A stretch of DNA of 64,000 nucleotides from Ridgeia piscesae (GCA_025642075.2 JAODUO010000153.1:233501-297500); one strand, 5' to 3'. Positions 1 to 12,458 are shown, counted from the first letter of the stretch. Made by a program: numbers and translations. Notes: generated from the sequence alone by a model not told the origin.

Positions 1-420
1 AATGCATTGAAATAATCCAGGAAGAGATCATCATAAGTTAGCAGGTCCTCCAGGTTATCTTCGGTGATGTCTACGCCTGCAAGAAACCAAGAGGAAATGA
101 AAACATTATAAATTAACAGACTCTCTAAATTATCTTCGGTGTTGACCATGCCTGCAACAAACTAATTAATGGATCATCATAATTTATTTTATACTACACA
201 TCGATACATCGATACTCTATGTTTTATTCTGTGATTTCAACTCCACAAAGAAACAGAATTATAAGTCAACAGTTCTTCAGCTAAAAGTTATTTTCTATGA
301 TGTCAATGGCTGTAAGAACCCAAGGACGGAATCACTGTAGACCAATAAATCCTACTGGTTATCCTAAACAACTGTTCCTGTAGGAATTCCATGACATTGA
401 AGATGTCAAATCAAAACAAT
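1..420. other. no gene recognised
   Basis: AT-rich sequence without a coding signature. A short motif about a 'cctgcaa(g/c)aaac' sequence recurs near 77, 150 and 310 at roughly 80-150 bp spacing, suggesting old degenerate duplication. Nothing else can be supported. Confidence 0.5.
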
Positions 421-517
421 CATAGCTTTATGCAGAGATCCGTCCACCCATCATTTGGACGGGTAAAACCTGTTTTGGACGGGTAGTAATATGGGTGGAC
501 AGGTAAAGTCTACAAAA

Positions 518-551
<34 letters not shown>

Positions 552-640
552 CAATTATGCCTTATGTGCCTCAGAAATTAGTGTAAATGGTGTCACATGA
601 ATGTTTTTAGTCAATTTCAGGTAATAAAAACACATTTAAA
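421..640 (+). repeat. dispersed repeat, copy 1 (partner 8090-8332 inverted)
   Basis: Reads from 'catagctttatg' through GTCCACCCAT and GGACGGGTA motifs to 'gtaaatggtgtcacatg'. The reverse complement of 8090-8332 follows the same order of motifs over about 220 bp, so these are two copies of one mobile or dispersed element in opposite orientation. A (TA)n tract (521-549) is inserted in this copy only. No ORF or terminal repeat identifies the class. Confidence 0.7.
521..549. repeat. (TA)n microsatellite
   Basis: Uninterrupted alternating A/T of about 28 bases inside the dispersed repeat. Confidence 0.95.
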
Positions 641-3600
641 GTTTGTAAACTGGCTTAACAGTTGACATCCATGTGTCCACCATAACATGTGTGACTGGCC
701 AAAAAAATTCCTGCATAAACAAATGTCCCCGATAACAAATGTAGCATCATGCCAGTACATGTCCATGACAGTAAGTTCGCAAGTAGATTGAACGTACCAG
801 ATCACAAACATGACATTCCCCAGAGCATTAACTGACACTAGCAATGTCAGGCAATATTGGGATGGCAATGTATAATTATGTACATATAATCAAATGTTAG
901 TCTACCTAGAACTGACATAGTGATAGTGTCAAACAGTAAGAATCACTCCTGTTGAAGGATGGAAAACCCTATTTACAAACATGTGCCACATTGGGTATAC
1001 ACCTGTGTGTTGAGCCTGAACAAACACAATACTGGGAACACATCAGCATGGAAAAGTACAATGAAAATTTATCAAATCAGTACTTATTACAGTGTACTGT
1101 GAACACCAGCAGATTACACATGCAGACCTGTCTGAGCAAAGCCTAGAGAAGTCTGTTCTAAAATAGTGGAGCCCTGTTTAAACATGAAGGAATAAAGGTG
1201 AAAGCTAGTCTGAGTAACTGGAAGACGCTTGATTACTGGTGTTGTGTGGGAAAGAAACGCTGTTATAGAATACCAAAGTACAGTTGAGATCATTTCTGTC
1301 ATTGCTGGATCTATAAGTTGCAGTTTGCTGACACGATAATCAACTGTATGCCTAATGACCTCTGTTAAGCCATACCTACAAAAAGAATACAATACATATA
1401 AAATGGTTCTGGACCAGGCTTTCGTTCACTGCAGGCAGGCAAAGTGACGCGTTGCTTATAATTATACAGACAGTCATTAAATGGAGCACATGTTATCGGT
1501 GGTATCTGCATTCATATCATGCAAATTTGTCTTGTACGCCTGATCCAGGCAATAACAGCGTTAGCATTCAGCCTCAGGCACAACCAACACCAAGAAATAC
1601 TTTTCATGTGCTGAAGACAGCCTGCAAAGCCTAACGTTTCAAGCCCCACCCCAGTATATTACTACATACCTGTCAAAAAACATCTACCGCTGGCAGTCTT
1701 TACTTTTGTCTCAGTGCAATTATGCGAAATAAAATATTAATGGAATTTCAGAGTGAGTCAGTTGTCAGTATTAATTATTAAGTATGAAAAAGTTCTATCA
1801 TGTTCACCTTCAAAAAATGGCCTGCAATTAAGGCTATAACTTACTGTAATTTTTTATCTTTTCGTTTTACAGTATTTTTAATTTTAAAATGACTTTATTA
1901 CGTGATACGTAGAAGAGACAATACAGACAGATGACTGACTGTTGTCACTGATGCAGATGTATGATTTCTCGTAATATGTAATAATCCATGTAACAAAGTT
2001 GTTGAATTAACAGCAGATTAGCACCACAACTGATTATCTTCATTTAACTTTGCATTTTCTCTTGTTATAGTCTCAGCCTTAAATTTTGTAAAGTACATAT
2101 GCAACAGTTCTACCAGTTCAAATATGTCTGCGTGATCATGATGATTGGGTGACCATGTAAATATCACACTCGAAAACGGCACATGGGGGCAGCTTCGTCT
2201 TTTTTCCCATGAAAAAAGGACTTTGTTTTGTTTTTGGTTGTAAATTGTGCTCATGAGTTTCTTTTTCCAAAGGATAATTACAAGCAGAAGTAGAGAGAGA
2301 CACTTTACCAGTAACAATGACCATGGAAATCATCATCTTAATGGATTATTATGGTGGCTGCCATGGCGTCGGCGGCTACTAGTTTGACAGTTTGGCAATC
2401 TTGATATGTAATGAAGAATGCCACCTTTTGCACAGTACACCCTGTTTTGGTGTAAATGTGTTATGAATGTGTGCATTTACCTGGTAGACAACTTATCAGG
2501 TATAAGCGAACTAACTGTTGTGAAACCACAATGTACAGCAATGTAACATTCACAGTTTTGATCACGAGCAACGATCCATTGTACAATAATCCCGTAATTT
2601 TGAGAGAAAAAGATACATAATTTATTATAGACTAATATCGTTAATACTATCTGTGCTGCGTAAATCACTATGTCTGTGATAATGTGGTCAACGGAATATT
2701 AAATCCGACAGGTAAGAAAGCTGTAACACGAGATATTCATGACCTGATTTCCTAATACAATGTAACAGAAACCGAGCTGATGACATTAGGTTATAATCCA
2801 TATTTTATAAGCCTTTATCAATCCGGCGCTTTGCCTTTATGTAATTCTGCCATCTAGACGGTATTACTGGTGTCCAGCCATGTAACTATACTGCTAAAAG
2901 AATGACCATAATATAGAAGCACTAACATTAACCTTCCCCAATCGTCTTAGTTTATTTTCGTCAGTCGGAAATTACAACTGATGTTGTTGATAGGATGAGG
3001 GAGTTTATAAGATTGTTGCCAGTGAGTCGGCTGCACTTCCAAGTACTGGATGGTCAATTTCTGTGTAACCCACTTGGGGAAACTGTTTCTTTTGTAAATG
3101 ACATTTGGGCAATTTTAAAGTACTGTTCACCTAAAATAAGTGCTAAACGTATGCAATATGAATGCATATCTACATGAAACGCTATTGACATATATTTGTA
3201 GTTATTAGTACTGCCTACATGCATAGTAATATAGTATACATATATGGTAAAAATAATATCATTAGATATCCCACTAGGTCATATCTGAATGGCGTAGTAC
3301 CCGTGGTAATAACATCACATAAATCACTACATATGATATGTACAACGTGTACAATGCAGGTATTAAATCATTATGACAATCCTTCTGGATCACTAATCAC
3401 CTCGTAAGCAGGCCTTGTAATTAGTAATCCTACTTACACTAATGAGTGACTGGATAATATTAGCTACTGCCAAGGAAAGTCAACTTGGCCGAATGGTCAA
3501 CCGGGAACACTACAAACTGTTTGTAAACTTTAAGAATGTTCCAATCAAAAGTCACGGTTGTTTGATTAGTTCACCAACTCTCCTTCTACAGCTGATAAAT

Positions 3601-3930
3601 ATTGTTTGACATCATCTTGTATGGTATGCAGAAAATGTCACATGCCATCATACTGGTAATTGAGAGTTTGTAACTTAGCCTAATTCTGATTTATAAAAAT
3701 GTCTTTCCATAATTTGAGCAAACAGTACTTAGCATGACAGGTGATATCGTCTCACAGCCTGCAATATATACTGTATGTGTTTCTGTAATAAACTAATATA
3801 TAATGTAACTGAGTTTCTATGTTAGGCTTCATTCAAGACAACCTGGGTTCAAGTCCATTTAATTTTATCAGCCGTTTTAATACTTTGGCAGTGTCATTTA
3901 TCCTGCAGCGTGCTGAATCAGGATGAATGC
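641..3930. other. no gene recognised (3.3 kb)
   Basis: Only short open frames (60-99 codons) without recognisable domains, for example 2995-3177 plus and 2018-2317 minus. No long repeat, RNA gene or splice-consistent exon chain was seen. Confidence 0.5.
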
Positions 3931-3939
3931 AGCACAGGG

Positions 3940-5330
3940 TTTTTGTTAAAGCCACCCAATTCATTCGTTTGCCCAACACCAACTCGGTTCTTTTATGTCC
4001 AAATGTGTAATGTGTTAATGGTTTAAAGGGAACCAAAAGAAAAAATCGACATGCTATGCACATGAAAGAGTTAATATAAACCAACCATTTCGAATGGTAA
4101 TCACATTTTATTGGCCGATGACGTATCCGGTGGTTTCCCGTTCAATGTTGTAAACACAATGTTATGAGATATGCACATTCGGTCTTTGTGTGTTGATTTG
4201 CGTGATACATTATGCCAAACTGCTCAGCATTTAGCTTAACAATACACATGTAAAAAACAAAAGCTGTCATAGTTTCACTCCCTGTTGGAATGACCACAAC
4301 TGAAGCAGTGCATAGCTTCGTAACTGTGGACGGGCTAGATCATGGATGGAACTAATCATGGAAGCCCTCAATATACAGTTTACTTTGTTTGCCGTACTTC
4401 GAAGAAAACTGCTTCGAAGAGGATGTTTCTCATCGTATAGATCTGCAGAAACGATGGCGATGTTGAGATTTCAAGCATCGATCTGTGCAAACGATATTTA
4501 GTCACCGACCACAGTCAAACCCCCACATTTTCCATCGAGCACGCAGACAAGTCAGAATGCAAGAAGGTTAGTAAATATCAAATCTTTGGTATCTAAATGA
4601 TTTAAATTGTGTACCATTAGACACACTGAGGTATCTGTCGTTATGACTTATGTACATCATTATATTGTTTATAAATGTGAGCCACAGTTAACGTTCTAGA
4701 AGGTACTAGGTAAACACAGCAAGGATTGAGGCTGAGGCGGGCGCCGGCCAGCTAGGTCTAAGTGAGTTAGGCCGTCTGCCGCCACGACAATGAATGCCTT
4801 CACTGTGACTTTGCTGGTTAATATTCAGTACTATTAGTTTTACTTAATCCTACTTTGAATGGTATCACATGAACAGAGGCATAGGTACGTTAGAAATAAG
4901 GTAAAACTACGTGACAATAAGGCTAGAACACAGCCGAATAGGCTAGCAGGGCCAAGCCGGATCGGGGTTCTTTGACATCACTCACTAAATCAGTTTTCAA
5001 AACTACTGCCTTTCTAAGCTTCCTCTTTATAGGTTGACCACTCGAAAAATGCCAGCATGACAGATGTGCCAGGAGTACTTGTTATGTCAGACATCAACAA
5101 TGGCACATCTCATGTAGTTTGACAGACAATGTGTTAAAAAATGTTTTATCTATAAACCAGTGACAATAAAAATGTGGTTGTAGTTCGAATTGGTTGGTTT
5201 CTATTAACTATTTGACGTGCATAGCATGTAACGTTCCCTTGTGGTTCTCTTTAACTAGTAGGCACAGTCAAAAAAGAACCGTCATTACACCGGGTATAAC
5301 TGACAAAACAATCTGCAGCTGTCAACGTCC
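3940..5330. mobile_element. candidate DNA transposon bounded by inverted repeats
   Basis: The reverse complement of about 4020-4095 and the sequence 5185-5262 share an ordered match: GGTTGGTTT, TATTAACT, TG(C/T)ATAGCATGT, then TTGTGGTTCTCTTTAA against TTTTGGTTCCCTTTAA. Weaker similarity continues outward. The two copies face each other about 1.1 kb apart, as terminal inverted repeats would. Inside, an ATG at 4212 starts the peptide MPNCSAF, which resembles the first residues of THAP-type zinc fingers found in transposase genes, but the frame closes after about 14 codons. Degenerate, so the assignment is tentative. Confidence 0.35.
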
Positions 5331-5639
5331 TGCGCTTTTTCGGCCACATGCTTGTTGCATGATCGGCATCCTATGGCACAATAACAAATGCTTTTGCCCA
5401 TCATGACGAAGATTCTGAAGTGTTTCGCATATGAAGGTACGTATTAAGTGTATTATTGCAGTTAGCAACAAGAGCGAGTAGTCGTGGGCTAATTCAACGA
5501 GAACTGCAACTTGCGAATGTCTACATTACAGACCAAGTCAATACGGATTCTCTGACTTGTAAGATTAGCTAGTTTGGTAGTCACCATCACCTCGGCATCA
5601 CTCAGTCAGATACAGTTTGTATTGATATGTACTTAGTAT

Positions 5640-6522
5640 CAGACATGTCAAATACATTGAAATGTATTTAAATACAAATACTATTGAGGGATTCAAATAT
5701 AAATACAATTACAAATACTTTTTAAAGCAAAAGTATTTAAATACAAATACATTGACAAGTATTACAAATAGTTTTTCAAATAGTTTTTCAAATACTTTTT
5801 CAGAATATATTACTATAAAATCTTATATCGAGACATCTCGTTCATAGGCATAAGTGTTTTGCTCATAAGATGACAGGCAGACCAGTGCTAGGGAGTCTTG
5901 ATATTGCTAACTATATAACAGTGACAACTGACTCAGAAACCTCTATCCACCAGCCAGGAGGTCTATAAAAATCCTATGTTGCCATCAGAAGACACAATGC
6001 TAATGACAGCTAGGATCTTGTGAGGAAGTGTAACAACTCAACTTGAAAGACAGTCTGGAGGCCAGAATAGCCTGGTGCCAGCTTAAAGCCTGACTAAAGA
6101 ACAAAGGGGATATTGACCTATGGTCACTGTCAGGTGCTAATCCACCCTCTGGCCCTGAGCAAACATAATTTGTGCTCACTGCCAGTGCCTTAGGGGACAA
6201 CTGCTGTCAAATGTCTTCTTCAATAATTAGCACTGTTGGGTGAAAGACAGTAATGTTGCCTTCAGTGGGTATTTTGAAGCTTGAAAACAACTGGTTTGGT
6301 GATTTGCAAGTGAATATAATCAGTTTGGCAGGCATTGCATGTGATCTTGAAATAGAAATGTTGATACTGACAATGAATTTGAAAATGTCCAATACCTTAG
6401 GAAAGTATTTAAATAAAAATATACTTTATACTTTTAATTCCTAAACATCAAATACAAATACAAATACTTTAAAAAAAATATTTAAATACTTTCAAATACA
6501 GATGTATTTGACCCCATGTCTG
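5640..6522. mobile_element. AT-rich inverted-repeat element, copy 1 (hAT-like MITE candidate)
   Basis: The left end starts CAGACATGTCAAATACATT. The reverse complement of the right end starts CAGACATGGGGTCAAATACAT, so the ends are imperfect inverted repeats. Both flanks are packed with AAATACAAATAC-type subterminal repeats. Such subterminal arrays and CAG-type ends are common in hAT-derived non-autonomous elements, but I found no convincing 8 bp target duplication. The interior (5850-6390) has no transposase. Confidence 0.45.
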
Positions 6523-7620
6523 AGTCCAGTATTGTATTTAATTACGCAGGAACTTGTTGTTTTGCAAAAGTACACATCTAGAGAGAGAGAGCCTAGACTG
6601 CCCTGAGGGATATAGGCACTGTAGAAGTTTTACAATTATTATTATAACTTATAATAATAAGTAGTATTGGTTTGGGGGCTTTGGCAGTAGGCTCCTATTG
6701 ATCATGCAAGAAACTTGGTGCTTTTAGGGGAGCATTCATTAAACCCTCTCATTATTTGACTGGACATTTGATGATCTAAATCACCTTATTTTACCAACTA
6801 AGTTACTTAAAGTTTAAGATAGTAATGTAATACGTAATTGAAAAGTAAGTGAAATTCTGAGTTTATAATTATCAAAATCATTTATTAAATGTGTGATTTA
6901 CATACAGCTTAACTTAATTCAACTACAATGATTATGAAATTTATTACCTGTCCTGCTTACAGCGACTCCCAATGATTTTGTGTTCTGCTTTCAAATGAAT
7001 GCTATTCTTGACCCTCTGATGAGGTGAAACTGTGAGGGTACCCTCATCCACCACTATGAGGTTTAGTGGGCTAAAAGTAACCAGAATACAAATGTGCATT
7101 GTCTGACTAATTTGTTATCTTTTCAAGGCTGTTGGATCACAGGCTCCTTATTTGTAATGAGCTGGACTTTGACTTTCTAATTTTTGTCCTCATCGTTTTC
7201 ATAACAGTTATCTCCCTATCCATTTGTGTGTGCTTGGAACATGCACTTTGAAATTACAATAACTCGATCTTGGAACACCCATATAATCCCCATGTGTAAA
7301 TGAGATTCGTAGATGTAATGGCTTGAATCTCAGAAAGTTTACACAGAAAGCTATATATTTTCATCTTGAAATATTTTACATTTCTATGCTCATTAGACCC
7401 AGAGATTAAACTAATGTCACTTAAATCTGCTTATAATTAAAAATCAGCTTTAATTCATAAGACTATGTTTATATACATCATAATAATACATTTTTAAATC
7501 GCCACAGATCCATAGAATAATTTTATTTCCCCCACCCCAAGCGCACAAGCTTCGATTGGACTTTTAATGCCCTGAAAGACGCCAGTCCATTGTATATGGA
7601 AGAACAAGATACAGCCTATA
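6523..7620. other. no gene recognised
   Basis: AT-rich unique-looking sequence; no ORF above 60 codons with recognisable content. Confidence 0.5.
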
Positions 7621-7624
7621 TTGC

Positions 7625-7800
7625 CAAATACACTGAAATGAATTTAAATACAAATACTATTGAGGGATTCAAATATAAATACAATTACAAATACCTTTAA
7701 AAGCAAAAGTATTTAAATACAAATACATTGTAAAGTATTTCAAATACTTTTTCAAATACTTTTCAAATACTTTTCAAATACTTTTTATTTTCAGGATATA
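7625..7800. repeat. second copy of the AAATACAAATAC repeat end
   Basis: Follows the left end of the 5640-6522 element almost base for base, including 'actattgagggattcaaatat' split into the same blocks. It is therefore a truncated second insertion of the same family about 2 kb away in the same orientation. Confidence 0.75.
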
Positions 7801-8089
7801 ATTGCTACGTACCGCATTCCAAGTGAATGTACAATTAATGCTACAAACACATATATACTTACATGTTAACTTGTCATTTCTGTCCCCACTATATGCCAGA
7901 GAATAGGTAAAAACACACTTTATAATACATGTACAATTTTTAAGCTACCCTCTGCATATTTTTCAAACAGCTTTCCCAAGGGGCATGCCCCCAAACCACC
8001 ACATTTTGTGTCTGACACCTGCTCAGCTCACCCTACCACCTCACTCATCGTTTTACCCCGGGAAACACTAAAGAGGGATGTTAACAAAT

Positions 8090-8332
8090 TTCGGAATGTG
8101 TGATAATCAGCAGATCTTTAAATGTGTCTGATGACCTAAAATGGACTACAAACACACATGTGACACCATTTACACTCACTTTTGAGGCATAACTGACAAT
8201 ATCTATGGTTTTGAAAGACCTTTTTTCCTCTTTCATTACCCGTCCACCCATATTTCTACCCGTCCACAATGGTTTATACCCATCCAAATGAAAGGTGGAT
8301 GGGTCTCTACATAAAGCTATGGTGCAGTATCC
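8090..8332 (-). repeat. dispersed repeat, copy 2 (partner 421-640)
   Basis: The reverse complement reads catagctttatg, then CATCCACC, GGACGGGTAGAAATATGGGTGGACGG (given here in parts), then gtaaatggtgtcacatg, matching 421-640 in order. This copy lacks the (TA)n insertion. Confidence 0.7.
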
Positions 8333-8937
8333 AATCCTCAGGATTGCTCAAAGTCCGAAGCTCTACACCGGGTCTGAGCCACTGTGCTCTACTCATTCGA
8401 GCCATTGTATTATAGTATACTATAGTTACTATGTGTACTGTTATAATAATAATAAACTTTTTTTAGACACTTTACTCAAAGAGCTTTACACTGACTCTCA
8501 AAAAGCCAAATGGCTTCCTAGTCCACCTGCCATCTAGAGTTGAATCTCTAGGTGGCAATCTTGTTAAATCTTGTTAAATCTACTTCCCTGACAGACCTGT
8601 TCATTCAGACACCATGTCAGCTTCTCCGGGAAGCATCAATGCAGCCATATGCTGCAATTAATACGCGAAGGCTGCTCGTACACATATCCACCACTGTCTA
8701 TTGCAAGGTACTCGTTTATACAGCTGAGTGAATTAGAGCAATGCAGAGTGAAAGAACTTGCTCAAGGTTTTAACACTGCAGTACAGGATTCGAACCAGGG
8801 TCCTCTTAGTCGAGAGTCCGAAGCTCTACACTGGGTCTGAGCCACTGTGCTCTACTCATTCAAGCCATTGTACTATAGTATATACTATAGTTACTATGTG
8901 CATTGTTATAATAATAATAAACTTTTCTTAGACACTA
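8320..8937 (-). mobile_element. rearranged tRNA-derived SINE with direct duplication
   Basis: 8590-8830 is the reverse complement of the tRNA-headed SINE seen at 32345-32672 and 63668-64000: the B-box core GGTTCGAATCC lies at about 8789-8799 on the minus strand, followed by the family body (cgaaggctgctc, ccactgtct, gtttatacagctgag). The 3' tail 'gcagtatccaatcctcagg' sits separately at 8323-8342. A block of about 115 bp (8352-8466) recurs at 8815-8937, flanking the SINE as direct repeats, so a segment of about 463 bp was partly duplicated in tandem. Confidence 0.7.
8490..8585 (+). repeat. short dispersed repeat (partner 13866-13975 inverted)
   Basis: Contains GACTCTCAAAAAGCCAAATG, GGCTTCCT and TCTAGGTGGCAATCTTG. 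The reverse complement of 13866-13975 carries the same ordered blocks. It splits the SINE-related sequence around it. Confidence 0.65.
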
Positions 8938-9300
8938 AAATCTTCAGTTGTGGACACCCTTGTTCAGCAGCGTCGACAATAAAATTTAGTAGTTAGTAAA
9001 TCAATCAACCATAGGTCATTAACACAGTAGGAACCCTGATTACATAATAGAATAGACCGGTGTAGATAAGCTGGGCGCCACACACCTGACACGATCCACG
9101 TCTATATATGACTACAATTAGGTTGACATGTATGCACAACTCACTTCACAAGTTACTGTAAGTTTTGAGTAAGAGGCACGACCCACCTTTCATTGCGCTC
9201 GTTTGGGTTGAGAGCAGTACTCAACTGCAATGCTCGTAGACTGGCTGTGCTGTCGCCGCTCTGTCGAGTGTAGTTGTATTCCTAGCCGGCCTAGGAGTAG
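8938..9300. other. no gene recognised; may include the 5' part of the LTR below
   Basis: No coding signature. The beginning of the downstream LTR could lie in this stretch but no TG start could be fixed. Confidence 0.4.
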
Positions 9301-9890
9301 GTTTTAACTCTAAACCAAGTCCAAGTCCGTATCCATGTTCACATGTTTGCTGTGTTTTCATGACACATACGCCTGGGACCACATCGATTTATTTGGTGGG
9401 TGCAAACGGTGCTTATTTAATATCAGACTTATAGAGCACTGCAAGCTGAGCGTGTGTACTCACTCACGTTGTTGCTATGTTGCTTTAGCTTAGCTGCCCA
9501 TTTGGCGGTTACCGAACCGCGACGCGAACGCACGGTTGCTATCGGCTGATACATCTCCCTCCCTCCGCCGCAGAAGCGACACGGTGAGTATTGAGTAGCT
9601 TCGGTTACCCAGACTACGTGAGGTGGCAGCACTTGTGAATATTGTGGAAGTGTAAGTCTACGCTGATCACCAGATGGCGGAACTGGAAGGGGAATTTCCA
9701 GTGTACTGGACATAATCAGTCACCGTCACTGACCAGCAGGGGCCGGGAGTTTATAAATAGGCGCATTTACCATCACGACTGACTTGAAAGCTGTAAGGTC
9801 TGAGTTAGACTGACGTTATTGCGACACTACAAATCCACAGATAACACGGAAGATACCCAGGTAAGCAAGCCTTCAGAGTAGTCGTCCGCA
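9301..9890 (+). mobile_element. LTR retrotransposon fragment (3' part of a 5' LTR, left edge unknown)
   Basis: The LTR assignment rests on three ordered signals. A TATA box (TATAAA, 9752-9757) lies in a GC-rich setting. A terminal CA falls at 9889-9890. A primer-binding site follows immediately at 9892. No second LTR, gag or pol is present: the internal region stops about 50 bp later where a LINE starts. Gypsy-type elements with tRNA-Leu primers are the likely source, by family knowledge. The start given is nominal because the 5' edge could not be determined. Confidence 0.5.
9752..9757 (+). promoter_or_regulatory. TATA box of the LTR
   Basis: TTTATAAATAGGCGC context, about 135 bp upstream of the LTR end; the position is typical of an LTR U3/R promoter. 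Inferred from sequence only. Confidence 0.5.
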
Positions 9891-9891
9891 T

Positions 9892-9909
9892 TGGTGTCAG
9901 AAGTGGGAT
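9892..9909 (+). other. retrotransposon primer-binding site for tRNA-Leu
   Basis: TGGTGTCAGAAGTGGGAT is the 18-nt complement of the 3' end of animal cytosolic tRNA-Leu (...ATCCCACTTCTGACA plus the CCA tail). It begins two bases after a CA dinucleotide, as expected at an LTR boundary. This is the strongest evidence for an LTR element here. Confidence 0.8.
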
Positions 9910-9954
9910 ATCTGTGTCTACGGCTTGCTATAAGCTGCATGCTGTAAATAAGGG

Positions 9955-10550
9955 TTAATCGAGTTGCCTCAAAAATATTGGAAATTATATTGCTGGAACT
10001 TTTGACACCATATCTTAATACAACCGACACTCAGTTTGGATTTAAGAACGGACACTCTACTGACCACTGTATATTTGCTTTAATTTTTTTATTCAGTACT
10101 ATAAAAGTAACAATAGCCCGGTGTATTCATGCTTTCTGGACGCTTCAAAAGCATTTGACAGAGTCAATCACTGGACGCTTTTTAGAAAATTGCCTAATCG
10201 AGGTGTGCCTGTTGTACTTATCCGTATCTTGTTGTACTGCTACAGAACCCAAACAGTCTGTATCAAATTGGGTTCTACAACATCAGACTTTTTGAATGTT
10301 TCGAATGGTGTTCGACAAGGTGGGATTTTGTCCCCATATTTATTTATCGTATACATTGATGATCTGAGCAATATGCTCAATAGTGCTGGTACAGGTTGCC
10401 ACACACACAACTGCTGCACTAATCACGTGCTCTATGCTGATGACATATGTGTTATTGTTCCCATGCAGTCATATAGTGGGCTTCAGGGTTTGCTGAACAT
10501 ATGTGCAAAGTTTGGTCTGGAAAATGATGTTGAATATAACCCTATCAGGT
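9955..10550 (+). pseudogene. LINE A: reverse transcriptase, first part
   Basis: Conceptual translation in two frames gives the non-LTR reverse transcriptase palm: TQFGFKNGHSTDHCIFAL (about 10029-10083), then after a frameshift CFLDASKAFDRVNHW (from about 10128), GVRQGGILSPYLF (about 10310-10345) and YADDICV (about 10434-10452), the catalytic YADD box. The reading frame is broken between 10085 and 10125, so the copy is dead. The element continues at 13112 after a 2.5 kb insertion. It belongs to the CR1/L2/Jockey-type non-LTR group; the exact clade is not determined. Confidence 0.85.
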
Positions 10551-10554
10551 CGTT

Positions 10555-12093
10555 ATGTATGATAATAATAATAATAATAATTTGGTATAGCGCCACATCC
10601 ATAATCATTCGTGGCGCTTCACAACATATTACAATTTAAACGACATAAAAAGATATATGTATACAATAAGACAAATACTAGTGTGTTAAAATAAATGTAA
10701 ACAAATGTATATGTATATGTATATAAATAAATAAAATTAGTACGGTATTAAATAGCGTAGCACTTTTAAATAAATAAATAAATTACGTATTAGTCATAAA
10801 AATACATAATAATCGGTCTAGTGTATAATTATATTACAATTATACTGATAACTGACGGTATAGGTATAATTTATTAGTAATAAATAGTTTAGTAGATGTT
10901 AAAACTGTTAAAATAATAATAATAACAATTACGTAACAATAATGCCAATAAATAAGTGTATAACTATGTATTGATAATATTACCAAATAATCTAGTAAAA
11001 AAATGATATAATGTTCATGTCGAATTACATTAATATGCAATACGACAAAAAATGCGTCTTCGGTAGACGTTTGAAGCTGGTGAGATTGTTACAAGTCTTA
11101 ATGACCGTTGGTAAATTGTTCCATAGAGGGGCAGCAGCGACAGCGAACGAGCAGTCTCCAGCTTTGGTACGAGTACACTTCACTTCTAACATGTTATTGT
11201 TCGCAGAGCGCAGTGTTCTTGTCGATTGATACGGGCACACGAGTTCACATAAATACACTGGCGAGTCGTTGTGCATGGCTTTGTAAGTGAATACAAGTAG
11301 CTTGAAATCAACTCTGCACACAATGGGCAGCCAGTGGAGTTCGCGTAACAAGGGTGTGGCACTGTCGCTACGCGGGCTACGCATAATCAACCTGGCAGCC
11401 GTGTTTTGTATTCGCTGTAGACGGGCGATGTTAATTGCAGACGTAAGAGCGCGTTACAGTAGTCAAGCCGTGATGTGATAATGGCATTGACAACGCGTTC
11501 CTTTGTCGGTCTGGGAAGAAAGCGGCTAATCTGATAGCACTGATAGTTTGCGACACTTGCTTTTTCATATCAAGGTGCTTATCAATGCAAACACCAAGAC
11601 ACTGCACACAAAGCGAAACCGTAATTGTAGCCATACCAACGCGAATCACACTTTTATCCACGATTGCATTTGCAGACTCGGCACAATCGGAAGATATTGT
11701 GTCTTGCCATCGTTCATGAACATATAATTCCGTGCCATCCAGACTTTTACCTCATCTAAACAATCTTCCATTTGCTTAACTGCAGCCAATAATGCAGAAT
11801 GGTTCAAGTCAAAATGAGCATATACCTGTAAATCATCGGCATATTGATGGGAAAATTGTCCATGATGTCACCGATAGGTTGGACGTATAATGAAAAGAGC
11901 AGTGGCCCAAGCACAGAGCCTTGCGGGACACCTCTCGTTAGAGTAGTTGTACTCGATGACTGGTCACCGATTACTACTCGCTGCTTCCTCTCCTTCAGAT
12001 AAGATATCATCCAATCCAGTGTTTTGCCAACAAAGCCGTAGCGCAAACGTAACCGCCTAATCAAGATGTTATGGTTGATCGTATTGAAGGAGG
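10555..12093 (-). pseudogene. LINE B inserted in LINE A: reverse transcriptase and 3' end
   Basis: Minus-strand translation shows GVPQGSVLGPLLFSLYV (11878-11930 region), a broken YxDD region, CLGVCIDKHLDMKKQVSQ near 11560-11600 and a CR1-type C-terminus with LLRELHWLPI (about 11320-11350), FKLLVFTYKAMH and APLWNNLPTVIK (11025-11390). A run of TTA/ATA repeats at 10561-10580 follows the end, as in CR1/L2 elements that end in microsatellite-like tails. Several frameshifts and stops make it a pseudogene. Confidence 0.85.
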
Positions 12094-12458
12094 TGTGGTG
12101 GTCCCAGATTCGACCAGTCCAGGATTCGTACGAATCTGGGGCCGCGACGGTAGCGGATTCGTACCGAGTCAGGATTCGCCTTTGTTACTAACGTAGTTTC
12201 CGTTAGTAATACATCAAGTATTGAAATAATATTGTTATCACGCACATCTTAAATAAAAAATGGATTAACTTATGTGATCATTTTCACTCATTCGAACGTC
12301 TTGTGTTATTTAGTCGAATCTCGGTCCGGGCATGACGTATGCCGTTGCCACTACGTCAGAGCGCGTCAGAACAGATAAAAGCGATCATTGCGCATGCGCG
12401 CGCATGCGCGATATGCGTTTAGACGAATCCTGGACTGGTCGAATCTGGGACCACCACA
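12094..12458. mobile_element. 365 bp MITE with 38 bp terminal inverted repeats inside LINE B
   Basis: The left end begins TGTGGTGGTCCCAGATTCG and the reverse complement of the right end is identical for about 37 bases, reading on through ACCAGTCCAGGATTCGT. Removing the element rejoins the LINE B motif VDFSSA...FNTIN, so it inserted into the LINE coding region. The interior is GC-rich with the palindromic run gcgcatgcgcgcgcatgcgc near 12390-12410 and more copies of GGATTCGTAC. No transposase, so non-autonomous. The target duplication could not be fixed. Confidence 0.85.
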
